A stretch of DNA of 30,335 nucleotides from Pleurobrachia bachei (GCA_000695325.1 AVPN01000185.1:37960-68294); one strand, 5' to 3'. Shown: positions 12,201 to 19,388, counted from the first letter of the stretch. The notes: generated from the letters alone by a model not told the origin. Made by a program: numbers and translations.

Positions 12201-15200
12201 ACCGGTACCCTGGAACCACCTTTATGGACCACATCAAACGGTGATTATGAAATAAAATTATAAACAAATAAATTGAACAGGGAATTAAGCGAATATGCCT
12301 TAACTTACTGACTGTATTGGATGGGAAATTTAAGTTTCGGGCCCGTTTTTGATCGATGATATATCTTGTTACTCCCACAAACCAAATTAAAAAAGTTATA
12401 TCTTACCCCCCCCATCCTCGCTCTATTAGATACAATGCAAACCCGGACGTGAAGATGATTGTTGTACTCGGTGAGGTGGGAGGTGTTGAGGAGTATGAAA
12501 TCGTCTCAGCAATTAAATCTGGAGAAATCACGAAGGAGGTGAGTCTCATATGAATTAGTTCTCTCTTTCTTCTGCTCTCTCTTTACTTAATGTAACAATC
12601 TCTCTTTAGCTCTCTCTTTATCTCACCCTTCCCCCAACAGGTCGTTGCCTGGTGTATTGGTACCTGTGCGGACTACTTCAGTACCGAAGTCCAATTTGGA
12701 CATGCAGGCTCCAGTGCCAACAGCAAGAGCGAGACTGCTAGCGCTAAGAACCAGACCTTGAGAACTGCTGGTGCTCATGTTCCCGATAGTTTCGATGATC
12801 TCGGCAAAACGATCAGGTATAGAATTCAGGTCATCTAAAATCCTGTTTTTTACCGGCCCACACTCGTTTTCCTGTTTCTAAATCTGACTCATACTGGTTC
12901 ATTTTCAGATTATTTTCTCAGTTTTTATCATTTTATTATCACACCTTATTGTTTACAACCTCTTGATATTATCATCCCGTTCCTCATTACTACCTCACTA
13001 AATCTCCCAGGAAAGTGTATGAAGATTTGGTTGATAACGGAGACATTGTGCCCGAGCCTGAGATACCCCCTCCCCAGGTGCCAATTGATTTCAAATGGGC
13101 TCAAGAACTTGGTAAGTCAACCCAATTCTCCATTTTTAAACACACGAAGTTATAAAGAGGTAGTCCATGAATGAGTGTTCAAAAATTTCTCTGGGATTTG
13201 TCGGCTCTTTCACTCTCTCTTCCACTCTTTCCTGTCTAGTGCCAGCATGCAGATCCCACCCTATTAACCACCCTATTAACCCACTAGGTTTGGTCCGAAA
13301 GCAGACATCCTTTATCTCTGGTATCTGTGACGAAAGGGGAGAGGAGCTGCTTTATGCCGGTGTACCAATGAGCGACGTGATTAAGGAAAACCTTGGAGTG
13401 GGAGGTAAGTGTCACATGATGCCCAAATATGGTGTTGTGTGTTTCACGTGATGCCCATATATATGGTGTTGTGTGTTTCACGTGATGCCCATATATATGG
13501 TGTTGTGTGTGTCACGTGATACCCATATATATGGAGTTGTGTATGTGTCACCTGATGACCATTTATGGTATTGTGTGTGTCACGTGATGCCCATATATGG
13601 TGTCACGTGATGCTCACTATTCTATACTTTCAGGTGTTATTTCCCTACTGTGGTTCCAGAGACGAATGCCCGAGTGGGCTTACAAGTTCATTGAGCTGTG
13701 TCTGATTGTTACCGCTGACCACGGACCTGCTGTATCAGGTACAGTTGCCATGACGACATGTCACATGAACAAAGTTACATGGTTGCCATGACGACATGAA
13801 CAAACTTACAGTTGCCATGACACCAATTCATGAAAAACCAGTCAGAGAATTGGCCTGACCATATTCTCATTCAGAGCGCACAGCCACAAGAACTGTGGTC
13901 AGAGAATTGGCCTGACAGTGAAAAACAGCTGTTATAGTTGCCAAATACTCCACAAAATGACACAGACAATGTCATAACAACATGTTTCATTGTTCATCAT
14001 ATCTTCACATTTCATGATAATGCAATTTTTCGGCCTTTGTCGGCCTTATATTAGTTAGCTTGTTTATTTAATACTGCAGCCTGTATCTTTGTGTTTCGGA
14101 CTCTCTCTCTCCCTCCCTCTCTCTCTCTCTGTTCCCGCAAGGACGTATGAAAATATATACAGACACGGAAAGAGACAAGAATAGAGACTTCATTTTTTAT
14201 GCAATTTTATATGATTCAATACGAAAAACGAGAGAAAGAGTTAGGGAGAGAGTGGGAGTGATACTGAGAGAGATCAGAGAGATGTTAAGGAAGAAGCCAC
14301 CTTGGGAGAGGCGAGCGAGCGTATTTTTCCAACCTAGTTTTCACGTTTTATTCCCAGGCTGCTCTCTCGTTTCGACTTGTTTGTTTTACCAAAATTGAGT
14401 TATATTTATATAAGCAACTATTCTGGACATATTAAATCATACTGATATGATAATCGCCCTTTATATAATAGCAAAATATATGTTATCGCATCTTTTAGTC
14501 CTAATTCTTGTTGGGGCTTCAGTTGCCCAGGATGACCCTCGTGACTCCTCCCGGGACCCTCTTGGGGTCAGTGACTCCTCCCGGGACCCTCTCGGGGTTA
14601 GTGACTCCTCCCAGGATGACCCTCTCGGGCTCAGTGACTCCTCCCAGGATGACCCTCTCGGGATCAGCGACTCCTCCAAGGATGACCCTCTCGGGATCAG
14701 TGACTCCTCCTCGTATTATGGTCCACCTCTCAGCCTCCTGGAGGACGATCAGGAGGTCAGCGTGGCTAACCTAACTGGCAGCTCTCCCTCCCGGAACCCC
14801 TTCTCCTATAACAACATCCATGTTTACGCCGGGCACACCTACAGTAACATTCTCATCTCAGCACCCCACGGAGGAACTAAACGGGTATCCGGGTATGGGA
14901 CTCGCACCCGGGGTTGCTATAGAAACGGCAAGTGTTACTGGGGTAAAGGGTGCTCTGGTAAGAAGATAAAAGGGAAATGTGGTGTACTCACACAAGCTGA
15001 TTCGAATAGTGATGATTTGGCCATTGCCATTCGGCAGCGGATCTACGAGTTGACCTGGCGGCAACCCCACATGGTGGTCAGTGGTATTAGCAGGGCTCAT
15101 ATGGATCCAAACCGGGAAAGAGACGAGGGGAGTCAGGGGATAGGGAGTGCGGAGAGAATGTGGGATACCTACCATTATTACATCGACTATTTCCGGAAAC

Positions 15201-18200
15201 AGATCACCAGTTACAGGGGATCAGGGATTGTGTTTGATATCCATGGTTACTCGTCACATAAGGATAATTGGATTGAGTTGGGGTATCTTATCTACAGATC
15301 AGACCTTAATGCCAGGAAGATCGTCTCATCGAAGAGCTCCATCCGGTCATTGGATCGCCGATCCCCTTACTCTATCACCCAGCTCCTCCAAAGTTCGAGG
15401 ATCTCTCTGGGATCGTTTATCCAGGCGAAAGGATTGACCGCCGTCCCTTCTCCCCAGTACCCCCGACCAGCGGATGGACGGGATGGTCAGTACTATAGGG
15501 GTGGGTATATCACCCAGACGTATGGAAGCAGGAATGGAGGGAGTGTGGATGCGATTCAGATCGAAACTCCACCTTACATTCGGGATAATCCACAGTATTA
15601 TGGGAGAGTTATTGGGGATGCGATCGTGGAATGGATGAACCTTCATTATAATAACTAGATCAAGGACATTGTTTGGTTTGAATTGGTTCGACTGTACCTC
15701 GCACTGCGCCCCGAGGGACATTCGTTGTTTACCATGGAAACATCAATGGGATTCCAGACTGGTTGGAGTTCAGCAATCAACATCTTCCCATGCTGGAGCA
15801 CAGCTAGTTGACATATTGGGACAGTTTGTGAAAAGAATTTGTGAAAACTTACGGGGAAAAGTGGTATTTGACCAGCTCTTGATAGTATGTTCAGTGGTAG
15901 CAATGTAGCAGTCGGACCCCGATTTACTGGGATACCCTTGGGAAATAATCCTGCCCGGCATAACGGAGGGAATTTAATAATTCATTCGGTAGAACTAGAA
16001 CGGAATCCGGCGAATAGATTGGTAACGAAATTACCCCTACCTTGCGGGTACCGCGATACCTCTACGAAGAATAGTTTCTTTACCAGGCGAATAGAGAATA
16101 GGGGGACTCGGTATATCGGTATACGATGACTCGAGGGTTGGTATATCGGGGTCCGACACAGATTGGTTTTCAGGACGTGATTCTGAGGGTAGTTGATGAA
16201 AAACAGATAACATTAAAACCCATACTTGGATTGTGGCCAAAAATATACGCATGGCATGAAGTTCAATTTTAGTCTGAGTAGTCCGTATTATATACAATTA
16301 CACTTGTAGTTGTATGAAGTGTTGTGTGAATCAGTAGCTGCCTCAGAATTTAAAAATGTTAGCCAATGTTGTCTTACTCTTGTCTGTGTTGTTCGATATA
16401 AACATCATCTCATCTATGATCTATCATAAGTCATTTAATGTTTTCACAGTCCTCCTAACACAATTTAACACCTGCAGGTGCCCATAACACAATTGTAACT
16501 GCCCGTGCTGGCAAGGATCTCGTCTCCTCTCTGACCTCTGGGCTTCTCACCATCGGGGACAGGTCAGTTATATTACTCCAACCTCTCTCTCTCACGAATA
16601 GGAGCGTTAGAACAAGTTACTAATGTGTTGATAACACGACATCCAGCCGGAATTGGCTTGGTGAACGTGGTTTTCCTTTCTAGTGTGATGCTAGGGGAGG
16701 AAGGGGCGCCGCCGTATAGAAGGGTGTTTGGACACGGGTAGAAAAAGTCGTCGTTTCTAGCTTTCGCCTTGCGGCTTCATTCAGGAACTCAAATTAATTT
16801 GTTTAAAGTAGTGTTGAAAAGTTTGAAGTTTCAAACTTTTCAACACTACTTTAAACAAATTAATTTGAGTTCCTGAATGAAGCCGCAAGGCGAAAGCTAG
16901 AAACGACGACTTTTTCTACCCGTGTCCAAACACCCTTCTATACGGCGGCGCCCCTTCCTCCCCTCGAATGGTAACGGTAACAGCAATCATCTATGCGCTA
17001 ACGAGAAGTTTGTTGCCATGGTAACTATGAAAACTATCGTGTTATACCTGTCGGGCGTAGTCAAAGAGGGGCGTGGCGGGGAAGTTGGCGCTGGCAAAAT
17101 CAGCCAGGGATGTTACCCGCTGATCGGGGTTGTTTAGAGATTTCACTCGGTGACCAATACCCTGTGGGAAAGACATGGTTTATATTCTAGTTCATTTAAT
17201 TGAAAAATAAATTTTATTTTGCCCCGAGAAGTTAGAAATCTGCCAGATTTCAGGCGATCACTCACTTTTACAAGTGACAAACCTTCCACCCATGTTGTAC
17301 AAAACTAACTAACCAGGAACCGACCGAAACAAGTAAACAACCAATCAAAACTCGTTATTAGGTCACGTGACTGGTTATCAGCCAATCAGGGACCATAATT
17401 TCATGTCATTTACCTGGATGTATTTGTGGGCGTTTCTCATCTCATTGACGAACTCAAGAGGGGTCTTTCCCTTCTGCCAGGCAGTGGAAAATTGTCGAGC
17501 TGACTCATCAAGAGCACCTCCAAACCTGTAGTGCATTTGATTAGCTGAGATAATAATACAGGGAGATATTTAGGCCTGTCAAAACGTGTTTTGACCTAGA
17601 AGTCACTAAAGGCAAGCCAATTCCGAGATTTAGCACACAGAGTGTGTATGTGACCTTGGCGGGGGACATAATGAACGTGGTTTTCCTTTCTAGTGTGTTG
17701 CTAGGGGAGGAAGGGGCGCCGCCGTATAGAAGGGTGTTTGGACACTGGTAGAAAAAGTCGTCGTTTCTAGCTTTCGCCTTGCGGCTTCATTCAGGAACTC
17801 AAATTAATTTGTTTAAAGTAGTGTTGAAAAGTTTGAAGTTTCAAACTTTTCAACACTACTTTAAACAAATTAATTTGAGTTCCTGAATGAAGCCGCAAGG
17901 CGAAAGCTAGAAACGACGACTTTTTCTACCAGTGTCCAAACACCCTTCTATACGGCGGCGCCCCTTCCTCCCCTAGCAACACACTAGAAAGGAAAACCAC
18001 GTTCATTATGTCCCCCGCCAAGGTCACATACACACTCTGTGTGCTAAATCTCGGAATTGGCTTGCCTTTAGTGACTTCTAGGTCAAAACACGTTTTGACA
18101 GGCCTAAATATCTCCCTGTATTATTATCTCAGCTAATCCAATGCACTTCAGGTTTGGAGGTGCTCTTGATGAGTCAGCTCGACAATTTTCCACTGCCTGG

Positions 18201-19387
18201 CAGAAGGGAAAGACCCCTCTTGAGTTCGTCAATGAGATGAGAAACGCCCACAAATACATCCAGGTAAATGACATGAAATTATGGTCCCTGATTGGCTGAT
18301 AACCAGTCACGTGACCTAATAACGAGTTTTGATTGGTTGTTTACTTGTTTCGGTCGGTTCCTGGTTAGTTAGTTTTGTACAACATGGGTTGAAGGTTTGT
18401 CACTTGTAAAAGTGAGTGATCGCCTGAAATCTGGCAGATTTCTAACTTCTCGGGGCAAAATAAAATTTATTTTTCAATTAAATGAACTAGAATATAAACC
18501 ATGTCTTTCCCACAGGGTATTGGTCACCGAGTGAAATCTCTAAACAACCCCGATCAGCGGGTAACATCCCTGGCTGATTTTGCCAGCGCCAACTTCCCCG
18601 CCACGCCCCTCTTTGACTACGCCCGACAGGTATAACACGATAGTTTTCATAGTTACCATGGCAACAAACTTCTCGTTAGCGCATAGATGATTGCTGTTAC
18701 CGTTACCATTTCGGTTACTATTTCCGATTTCCGTTACCATTTCGGTTACTATTTCCGATTTCAGTTACCATTTTGGTTACGTCATTATCTCAACTATATC
18801 AATGAGGCGACTCCGCCCGCGGTCGTGGTACTGGTACTTGTCAAACTTTGGTTTGGCATTTCTCGCGGTGAAATAATATTAACCATGGCTGTTAAATTAC
18901 AGGTAGAGAGAATTACAACAAGCAAGAAGCCCAACCTGATTCTCAACGTAGATGGCGCCATTGCCACCCTCTTTGTTGATCTCCTCTACCAAAGTGGTAG
19001 TTTCTCCGCCGAGGAGGCCCGGGATCTTATCCAGATCGGGTGTCTTAATGCCCTGTTTGTTGCTGGACGGAGCATTGGGTTCATTGGTAAGTTATTGTAG
19101 GAGCTTTCTCATCCAGGAACTTCCTACATGAGCTCTAACTATATAGTGCTCCCCCTGCTAGACAACTAGCTCCAATATTAGTACACCTAGCCCCCTATAA
19201 CTTCAATTTATACACCCCAACTACCCTCCCTTATCCCCCATCTCTCTCCCATCTCCCTATCCCTGTACTCTAGCTAACCCTTATCTCTCTCCCCCAAGGT
19301 CACTATCTGGACCAGAAGCGTCTCAAGCAGGGACTTTACCGACACCCTTGGGACGATATCGCTTACATGACACCCGCCAACGAATAA
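2142..19387 (+). CDS. ACLY: ATP-citrate lyase, complete gene in 26 coding exons
   Basis: ATP-citrate lyase makes cytosolic acetyl-CoA and oxaloacetate from citrate, CoA and ATP, feeding lipid synthesis and acetylation. All 26 exons have GT-AG borders and matching phases. Counting one copy of each duplicated exon, the CDS is 3330 bp, 1109 residues (human enzyme about 1101). Order: ATP-grasp/citrate-binding half, variable linker, CoA-binding and ligase domains with the phospho-histidine motif QFGHAG, then a citrate-synthase-like domain with GIGHRVKS. The start is the ATG at 2142, after which [18 protein letters not shown] aligns with the animal N-terminus. The TAA at 19385 overlaps an AATAAA at 19383-19388. 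Exon coordinates are given in the four entries that follow. Two same-strand single-exon genes are nested in its introns. Oddities are the duplicated exon pairs 2-3 and 5-6 and the inverted copy of exons 23-24. Identification is by protein similarity and intron phase, and I am very sure of it. Confidence 0.96.
2320..4735. repeat. Tandem duplication of about 1.2 kb carrying ACLY exons 2-3
   Basis: Unit 1 runs from about 2320 to 3500 and unit 2 from about 3515 to 4735. Both contain the exon 2 and exon 3 copies, the intervening intron and the same 3' intron text, and both end in a (TC)n tract (about 3461-3497 and 4691-4731). Exons are spaced identically (1216 bp). Small indels and a few substitutions separate the units, chiefly around 3040-3130 versus 4240-4340. 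The unit boundary in the TC tract suggests slippage or unequal exchange there. Confidence 0.85.
3686..4167 (+). CDS. ACLY: Second copy of ACLY exons 2 and 3
   Basis: Exon 2' (3686-3808) and exon 3' (4105-4167) repeat exons 2 and 3 exactly 1216 bp downstream. Splice sites and reading frame are intact, and the visible coding change is one conservative substitution (PHVQ instead of PHAQ). Because exons 2 and 3 start and end in phase 0, the copies can replace the originals. Including both sets would insert 62 extra residues into the ATP-grasp half, which probably would not fold normally. The intron sequence between the copies is also nearly identical. Possible readings are mutually exclusive exons, a recent tandem duplication, or two haplotypes joined in the assembly. 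Confidence 0.85.
4903..5946 (+). CDS. LINE ORF1-like coiled-coil/RRM-like protein, single exon, nested in ACLY intron 3
   Basis: The frame is open from 4798, but its first ATG is at 4903, giving 347 residues. An alpha-helical N-terminal part leads into a probable coiled coil (about residues 85-150, rich in Glu, Lys and Arg). A low-complexity run of KSPSPTKSP-like repeats follows (about 155-210). The C-terminal part has an RRM-like start ([17 protein letters not shown]), then RPIRLVL and [16 protein letters not shown]. This order (coiled coil, RRM-like, basic C-terminal domain) is that of ORF1 proteins of animal non-LTR retrotransposons, which bind RNA. No endonuclease or reverse transcriptase follows before ACLY exon 4. 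AATAAA occurs at 6062-6067, about 120 bp after the stop, and I see no poly-A tail or target duplication. It may be an isolated element fragment or a host gene that adopted an ORF1 protein. Confidence is moderate for the family and high that the frame is coding. Confidence 0.65.
   Translation: MNHFSSSLTKLCEDSIPTGPRDYINKDSKLAFTNAIIQILKDAAGIPRNTEFDPKFITYERLMVRSKLQLADLVHQLCWFLSAKAGPIVEVAWRQMQAMQNEAEKKREEASVREKDEVMRLQGLLVECQREVNELQGRLLSARSVVQNEQTEEEKSPPSPSKSPNSPKSPSPTKSPSPTKSPTKSPSSTKSPSSPKSPKSPTLRRPSRRSSDNTPTDRSHNVIIYGVKEAENESDALCKEAAQNILTRTGIDPEVVSVNRLGDPGTTCHRPIRLVLQSRQVVRSVLERSSKLRSVEGCERVYLCPDRSVVEREKRRVLVRVLGEKREQEPSNHWVIRRGEVVSVKTD
5947..6467. other. Intron sequence between the ORF1-like gene and ACLY exon 4
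   Basis: AT-rich 3' flank of the nested gene with AATAAA at 6062-6067, then a pyrimidine-rich stretch (6190-6465) that includes a decoy copy of the exon 4 start. No further gene is visible. Confidence 0.7.
6341..6373 (+). repeat. Decoy copy of the start of ACLY exon 4 with its own acceptor
   Basis: After CCCCTCAG, 33 bp match the start of exon 4 (6468-6500) with two synonymous changes, then the match stops. The pyrimidine-rich intron sequence ahead of it is also similar to that ahead of the real exon. It therefore looks like a 127-bp tandem duplication spanning the intron-exon border. No donor follows closely, so it is probably not a working exon. Confidence 0.85.
7023..7075 (+). repeat. Two decoy copies of the start of ACLY exon 6
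   Basis: Acceptor-plus-exon-start snippets occur at 7023 (reading VTNNQIY after CAG) and 7060 (shorter match), ahead of the real exon 6 at 7109. A similar decoy at 8315 precedes the second copy of exon 6 at 8364. The short direct repeats keep the AG and the first codons of the exon. Confidence 0.8.
7250..7345 (+). repeat. Triplicated exon-6 end with donor
   Basis: The string ATCAAGGTATCTTTTTGTTA, or a near copy, occurs three times with donors at 7255, 7298 and 7340. The first is the true exon 6 donor. In the second copy of the exon the same duplication appears at 8510 and 8727, separated by a MITE inserted between them. Confidence 0.85.
7346..8034. other. Repeat-derived intron between the two exon 5-6 copies
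   Basis: Contains a short tandem TGTAATTCGGGTC motif (about 7365-7415), a CCTTACTCT terminus after TA at 7534 like that of the large element at 22181-24499, degenerate AATTAAGCAACCT repeats (7560-7720), and a weak match (about 7795-7835) to the SINE-like repeat at 24840-24880. The tail of exon 4 recurs at about 7854-7873. No gene seen. Confidence 0.6.
8035..8509 (+). CDS. ACLY: Second copy of ACLY exons 5 and 6
   Basis: Exon 5' (8035-8181) and exon 6' (8364-8509) have the same lengths (147 and 146 bp), phases and splice sites as exons 5 and 6 at 6755-6901 and 7109-7254. The exon 5 copies differ at roughly a dozen of 147 positions, mostly third codon positions; the residue changes I see are Thr to Ala, Glu to Lys and Ala to Thr. 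This fits an older duplication with coding constraint on both copies. A 20-bp remnant of the end of exon 4 with its donor (about 7854-7873) lies ahead of the copy, so the duplicated block began inside exon 4. Mutually exclusive use is the simplest reading, since using both would add 97-98 residues. Confidence 0.85.
8546..8717. mobile_element. Tigger/pogo-like MITE, TA target duplication
   Basis: A 172-bp element beginning CAGTCGGACCCCGATTTACC and ending in its inverted complement, flanked by TA on both sides (8544-8545 and 8718-8719). Terminal CAGT and the TA target fit non-autonomous Tc1/mariner-pogo type elements. The interior repeats CCCGATTTACCGGG several times. It sits in the intron between exon 6' and exon 7 and carries no stop in the ACLY frame. 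Confidence 0.85.
9284..9490. mobile_element. TA-flanked MITE with GCGGACTCTAGTGCTAA termini
   Basis: A 207-bp element in ACLY intron 8. The left end reads AGCGGACTCTAGTGCTAA, the right end is the complement (GTTAGCACTAGAGTCCGCC), and TA flanks both (9282-9283, 9491-9492). The interior contains CGAGATTTCGGCCGTTAG and several TTAGGG units. A related but rearranged copy lies at about 23726-24135. Confidence 0.85.
9624..10475 (+). CDS. ACLY: ACLY exons 9-12: end of the beta-like part and regulatory linker
   Basis: Exon 9 is 9624-9713, exon 10 is 9946-10074, exon 11 is 10153-10281 and exon 12 is 10410-10475; all begin and end in phase 0. Exon 9 encodes [13 protein letters not shown] and exon 10 [17 protein letters not shown], both conserved. 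Exons 11-12 encode a charged, low-conservation linker ([19 protein letters not shown]), which matches the position of the phosphorylated linker in vertebrate ACLY. I do not see the vertebrate phosphosite context itself. Exon 12 has a second in-frame donor at 10437 that would shorten it to 27 bp (10410-10436). The longer form fits family length better. Since all four exons are phase 0, skipping any of them keeps the frame. Confidence 0.85.
9901..9945 (+). repeat. Decoy acceptor duplication before ACLY exon 10
   Basis: TTTCCCCCTGCAGGAA (acceptor at 9905) recurs about 40 bp downstream as TTTCCCCTGCAGGAA, which is the true start of exon 10 at 9946. The decoy resembles only the first few exon bases. 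Confidence 0.75.
10083..10147. repeat. GTTACCATGG palindromic short repeats
   Basis: Five copies of GTTACCAT-type motifs, two of them extended palindromes around CCATGG, fill the short intron 10. The same motif recurs at 18650-18775 and within the minisatellite at 25252-25690. Confidence 0.7.
10307..10383. promoter_or_regulatory. Cluster of cAMP-response-element-like sites in ACLY intron 11
   Basis: Three perfect TGACGTCA palindromes (10307-10314, 10327-10334, 10376-10383) plus ACGTCA half-sites at about 10345-10357 and an overlapping CACGTG at 10333-10338 lie within 77 bp. CREB/ATF-family bZIP proteins bind this octamer in animals. Regulation of ACLY through it is inference; the cluster could also be a small repeat. 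Confidence 0.45.
10476..10882. other. ACLY intron 12
   Basis: About 400 bp of AT-rich intron with no repeat family or exon that I recognise. Confidence 0.7.
10883..12816 (+). CDS. ACLY: ACLY exons 13-18: CoA-binding and ligase domains with the phospho-histidine
   Basis: Exon 13 is 10883-11021, exon 14 is 11209-11386, exon 15 is 11637-11797, exon 16 is 12051-12240, exon 17 is 12430-12538 and exon 18 is 12641-12816. Key stretches are VQGMLDFDC (exon 13), [12 protein letters not shown] (exon 14), [12 protein letters not shown] and [19 protein letters not shown] (exon 15), [20 protein letters not shown] and [13 protein letters not shown] (exon 16), [12 protein letters not shown] (exon 17) and [12 protein letters not shown] (exon 18). 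The histidine of QFGHAG is the residue that carries the phosphate during citryl-phosphate formation in this family. It is intact. Exon 15 is preceded by a decoy acceptor at 11604 that would shift the frame. Confidence 0.93.
11604..11636 (+). repeat. Decoy acceptor duplication before ACLY exon 15
   Basis: CCTCAGGTACCCCGA at 11599-11613 is repeated 33 bp downstream as CCCCAGGTACCCCGA, where exon 15 begins (11637). Using the upstream AG would shift the frame, so the downstream one must be used. Confidence 0.85.
13011..19387 (+). CDS. ACLY: ACLY exons 19-26: citrate-synthase-like domain and C-terminus
   Basis: Exon 19 is 13011-13111, exon 20 is 13288-13404, exon 21 is 13634-13738, exon 22 is 16478-16562, exon 23 is 18152-18263, exon 24 is 18516-18629, exon 25 is 18903-19086 and exon 26 is 19299-19387. 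Conserved stretches are [18 protein letters not shown] (exon 20), [11 protein letters not shown] (exon 21), [18 protein letters not shown] (exon 22), [16 protein letters not shown] (exon 24), [18 protein letters not shown] (exon 25) and [17 protein letters not shown] (exon 26). The GHRVK histidine is the citrate-synthase-like catalytic residue. Intron 21 (2.7 kb) holds a nested gene. Intron 22 (1.6 kb) holds antisense copies of exons 23 and 24, so the pre-mRNA could pair with itself over both exons. Confidence 0.93.
13412..13620. repeat. Minisatellite of about 34 bp with CACGTG and CCATATATGG motifs
   Basis: Seven irregular copies fill intron 20, with CACGTG or a close variant at 13413, 13445, 13479, 13513, 13549, 13581 and 13604. 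Most copies also hold CCATATATATGG. The last holds CCATATATGG, which fits the CArG consensus. CACGTG is an E-box bound by bHLH factors such as USF and MITF relatives. Confidence 0.85.
13839..13918. mobile_element. 80-bp hAT-like MITE with perfect 8-bp target duplication
   Basis: The element starts CAGTCAGAGAATTGGCCTGA and ends with a related GGCCTGACAG. TGAAAAAC flanks it on both sides (13831-13838 and 13919-13926). The 8-bp duplication suggests the hAT superfamily. A second copy with its own perfect 8-bp duplication is at 20611-20691. Confidence 0.85.
14400..14413 (+). promoter_or_regulatory. Possible TATA region of the nested amidohydrolase-like gene
   Basis: A TATATTTATATAAG string lies 34-47 bp ahead of the first ATG (67-80 ahead of the preferred ATG at 14480). 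It is the only strong TATA-like element here. Assignment is by position only. Confidence 0.35.
14447..15658 (+). CDS. Secreted N-formylglutamate amidohydrolase-like protein, single exon, nested in ACLY intron 21
   Basis: An intact 403-residue frame. The second ATG at 14480 gives a cleaner start, since residues 12-28 ([17 protein letters not shown]) form a typical signal peptide. Residues 29-88 are about five tandem acidic repeats of the type [11 protein letters not shown]. From about residue 124 the protein resembles the zinc-dependent N-formylglutamate amidohydrolase family (PF05013 type): SAPHGG with His141, [10 protein letters not shown] (215-223), FDIHGYS with Asp264 and His266, and QIETPP with Glu373. 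A Cys-rich insert [13 protein letters not shown] (158-169) lies between the first two motifs and fits an extracellular protein. A TATATTTATATAAG string at 14400-14413 may be its core promoter. The actual substrate is unknown. The fold assignment rests on motif order and spacing. Confidence 0.75.
   Translation: MIIALYIIAKYMLSHLLVLILVGASVAQDDPRDSSRDPLGVSDSSRDPLGVSDSSQDDPLGLSDSSQDDPLGISDSSKDDPLGISDSSSYYGPPLSLLEDDQEVSVANLTGSSPSRNPFSYNNIHVYAGHTYSNILISAPHGGTKRVSGYGTRTRGCYRNGKCYWGKGCSGKKIKGKCGVLTQADSNSDDLAIAIRQRIYELTWRQPHMVVSGISRAHMDPNRERDEGSQGIGSAERMWDTYHYYIDYFRKQITSYRGSGIVFDIHGYSSHKDNWIELGYLIYRSDLNARKIVSSKSSIRSLDRRSPYSITQLLQSSRISLGSFIQAKGLTAVPSPQYPRPADGRDGQYYRGGYITQTYGSRNGGSVDAIQIETPPYIRDNPQYYGRVIGDAIVEWMNLHYNN
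15659..16477. other. Rest of ACLY intron 21 after the nested gene
   Basis: Contains a Tigger/pogo-like MITE (15909-16158); otherwise I see no gene, repeat or clear polyadenylation signal. Confidence 0.6.
15909..16158. mobile_element. Second Tigger/pogo-like MITE copy
   Basis: Starts CAGTCGGACCCCGATTTACT and ends GGTATATCGGGGTCCGAC, matching the termini of the copy at 8546-8717. The interior is longer and diverged. The terminal bases and target duplication are eroded, suggesting an older insertion. Confidence 0.8.
16663..16964. mobile_element. Fold-back palindromic element, copy 1 (right end cut)
   Basis: From 16693 to 16964 the sequence is a perfect palindrome of 272 bp with its centre between 16828 and 16829. 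The left side continues outward (16663-16692) as in the full copy 2, but the right side stops at CCCCT and runs straight into the outer end of the large palindrome. The missing right 30 bp mark a rearrangement junction. Confidence 0.85.
16967..18710. repeat. Near-perfect 1744-bp palindrome with antisense copies of ACLY exons 24 and 23
   Basis: Position x in the left arm (16967-17838) pairs with position 35677-x in the right arm (17839-18710). The register never shifts over 872 bp. I found three mismatches (17287, 17529, 17538), and there may be others. The right arm carries the true exons 23 (18152-18263) and 24 (18516-18629). The left arm carries their reverse complements at 17414-17525 and 17048-17161. 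The centre is fold-back element copy 2. The antisense exons are not coding in the plus-strand transcript. Confidence 0.9.
17673..18004. mobile_element. Fold-back palindromic element, copy 2 (complete, 332 bp)
   Basis: A full-length palindrome from GAACGTGGTTTTCC to its complement, with arms of 166 bp and no spacer. The ends beyond it belong to the larger palindrome, so no target duplication can be judged. It has no coding capacity. It would form a complete hairpin in RNA or a cruciform in DNA. Confidence 0.85.
18695..18780. repeat. Short tandem repeat, unit about 31 bp
   Basis: CGTTACCATTTCGGTTACTA and the following TTTCCGATTTC recur about 2.5 times in ACLY intron 24, at the outer edge of the large palindrome. 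Confidence 0.75.
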
Positions 19388-19388
19388 A
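19383..19388 (+). promoter_or_regulatory. AATAAA overlapping the ACLY stop codon
   Basis: The stop codon TAA is inside an AATAAA hexamer. If used, it would give an extremely short 3' UTR. I saw no better polyadenylation signal in the next several hundred bases. Confidence 0.4.

Noticed and set aside
16922-17137. Plus-strand open frame inside the left palindrome arm
   Set aside because: It is the antisense of exon 24 and adjacent sequence, a by-product of the inverted duplication.
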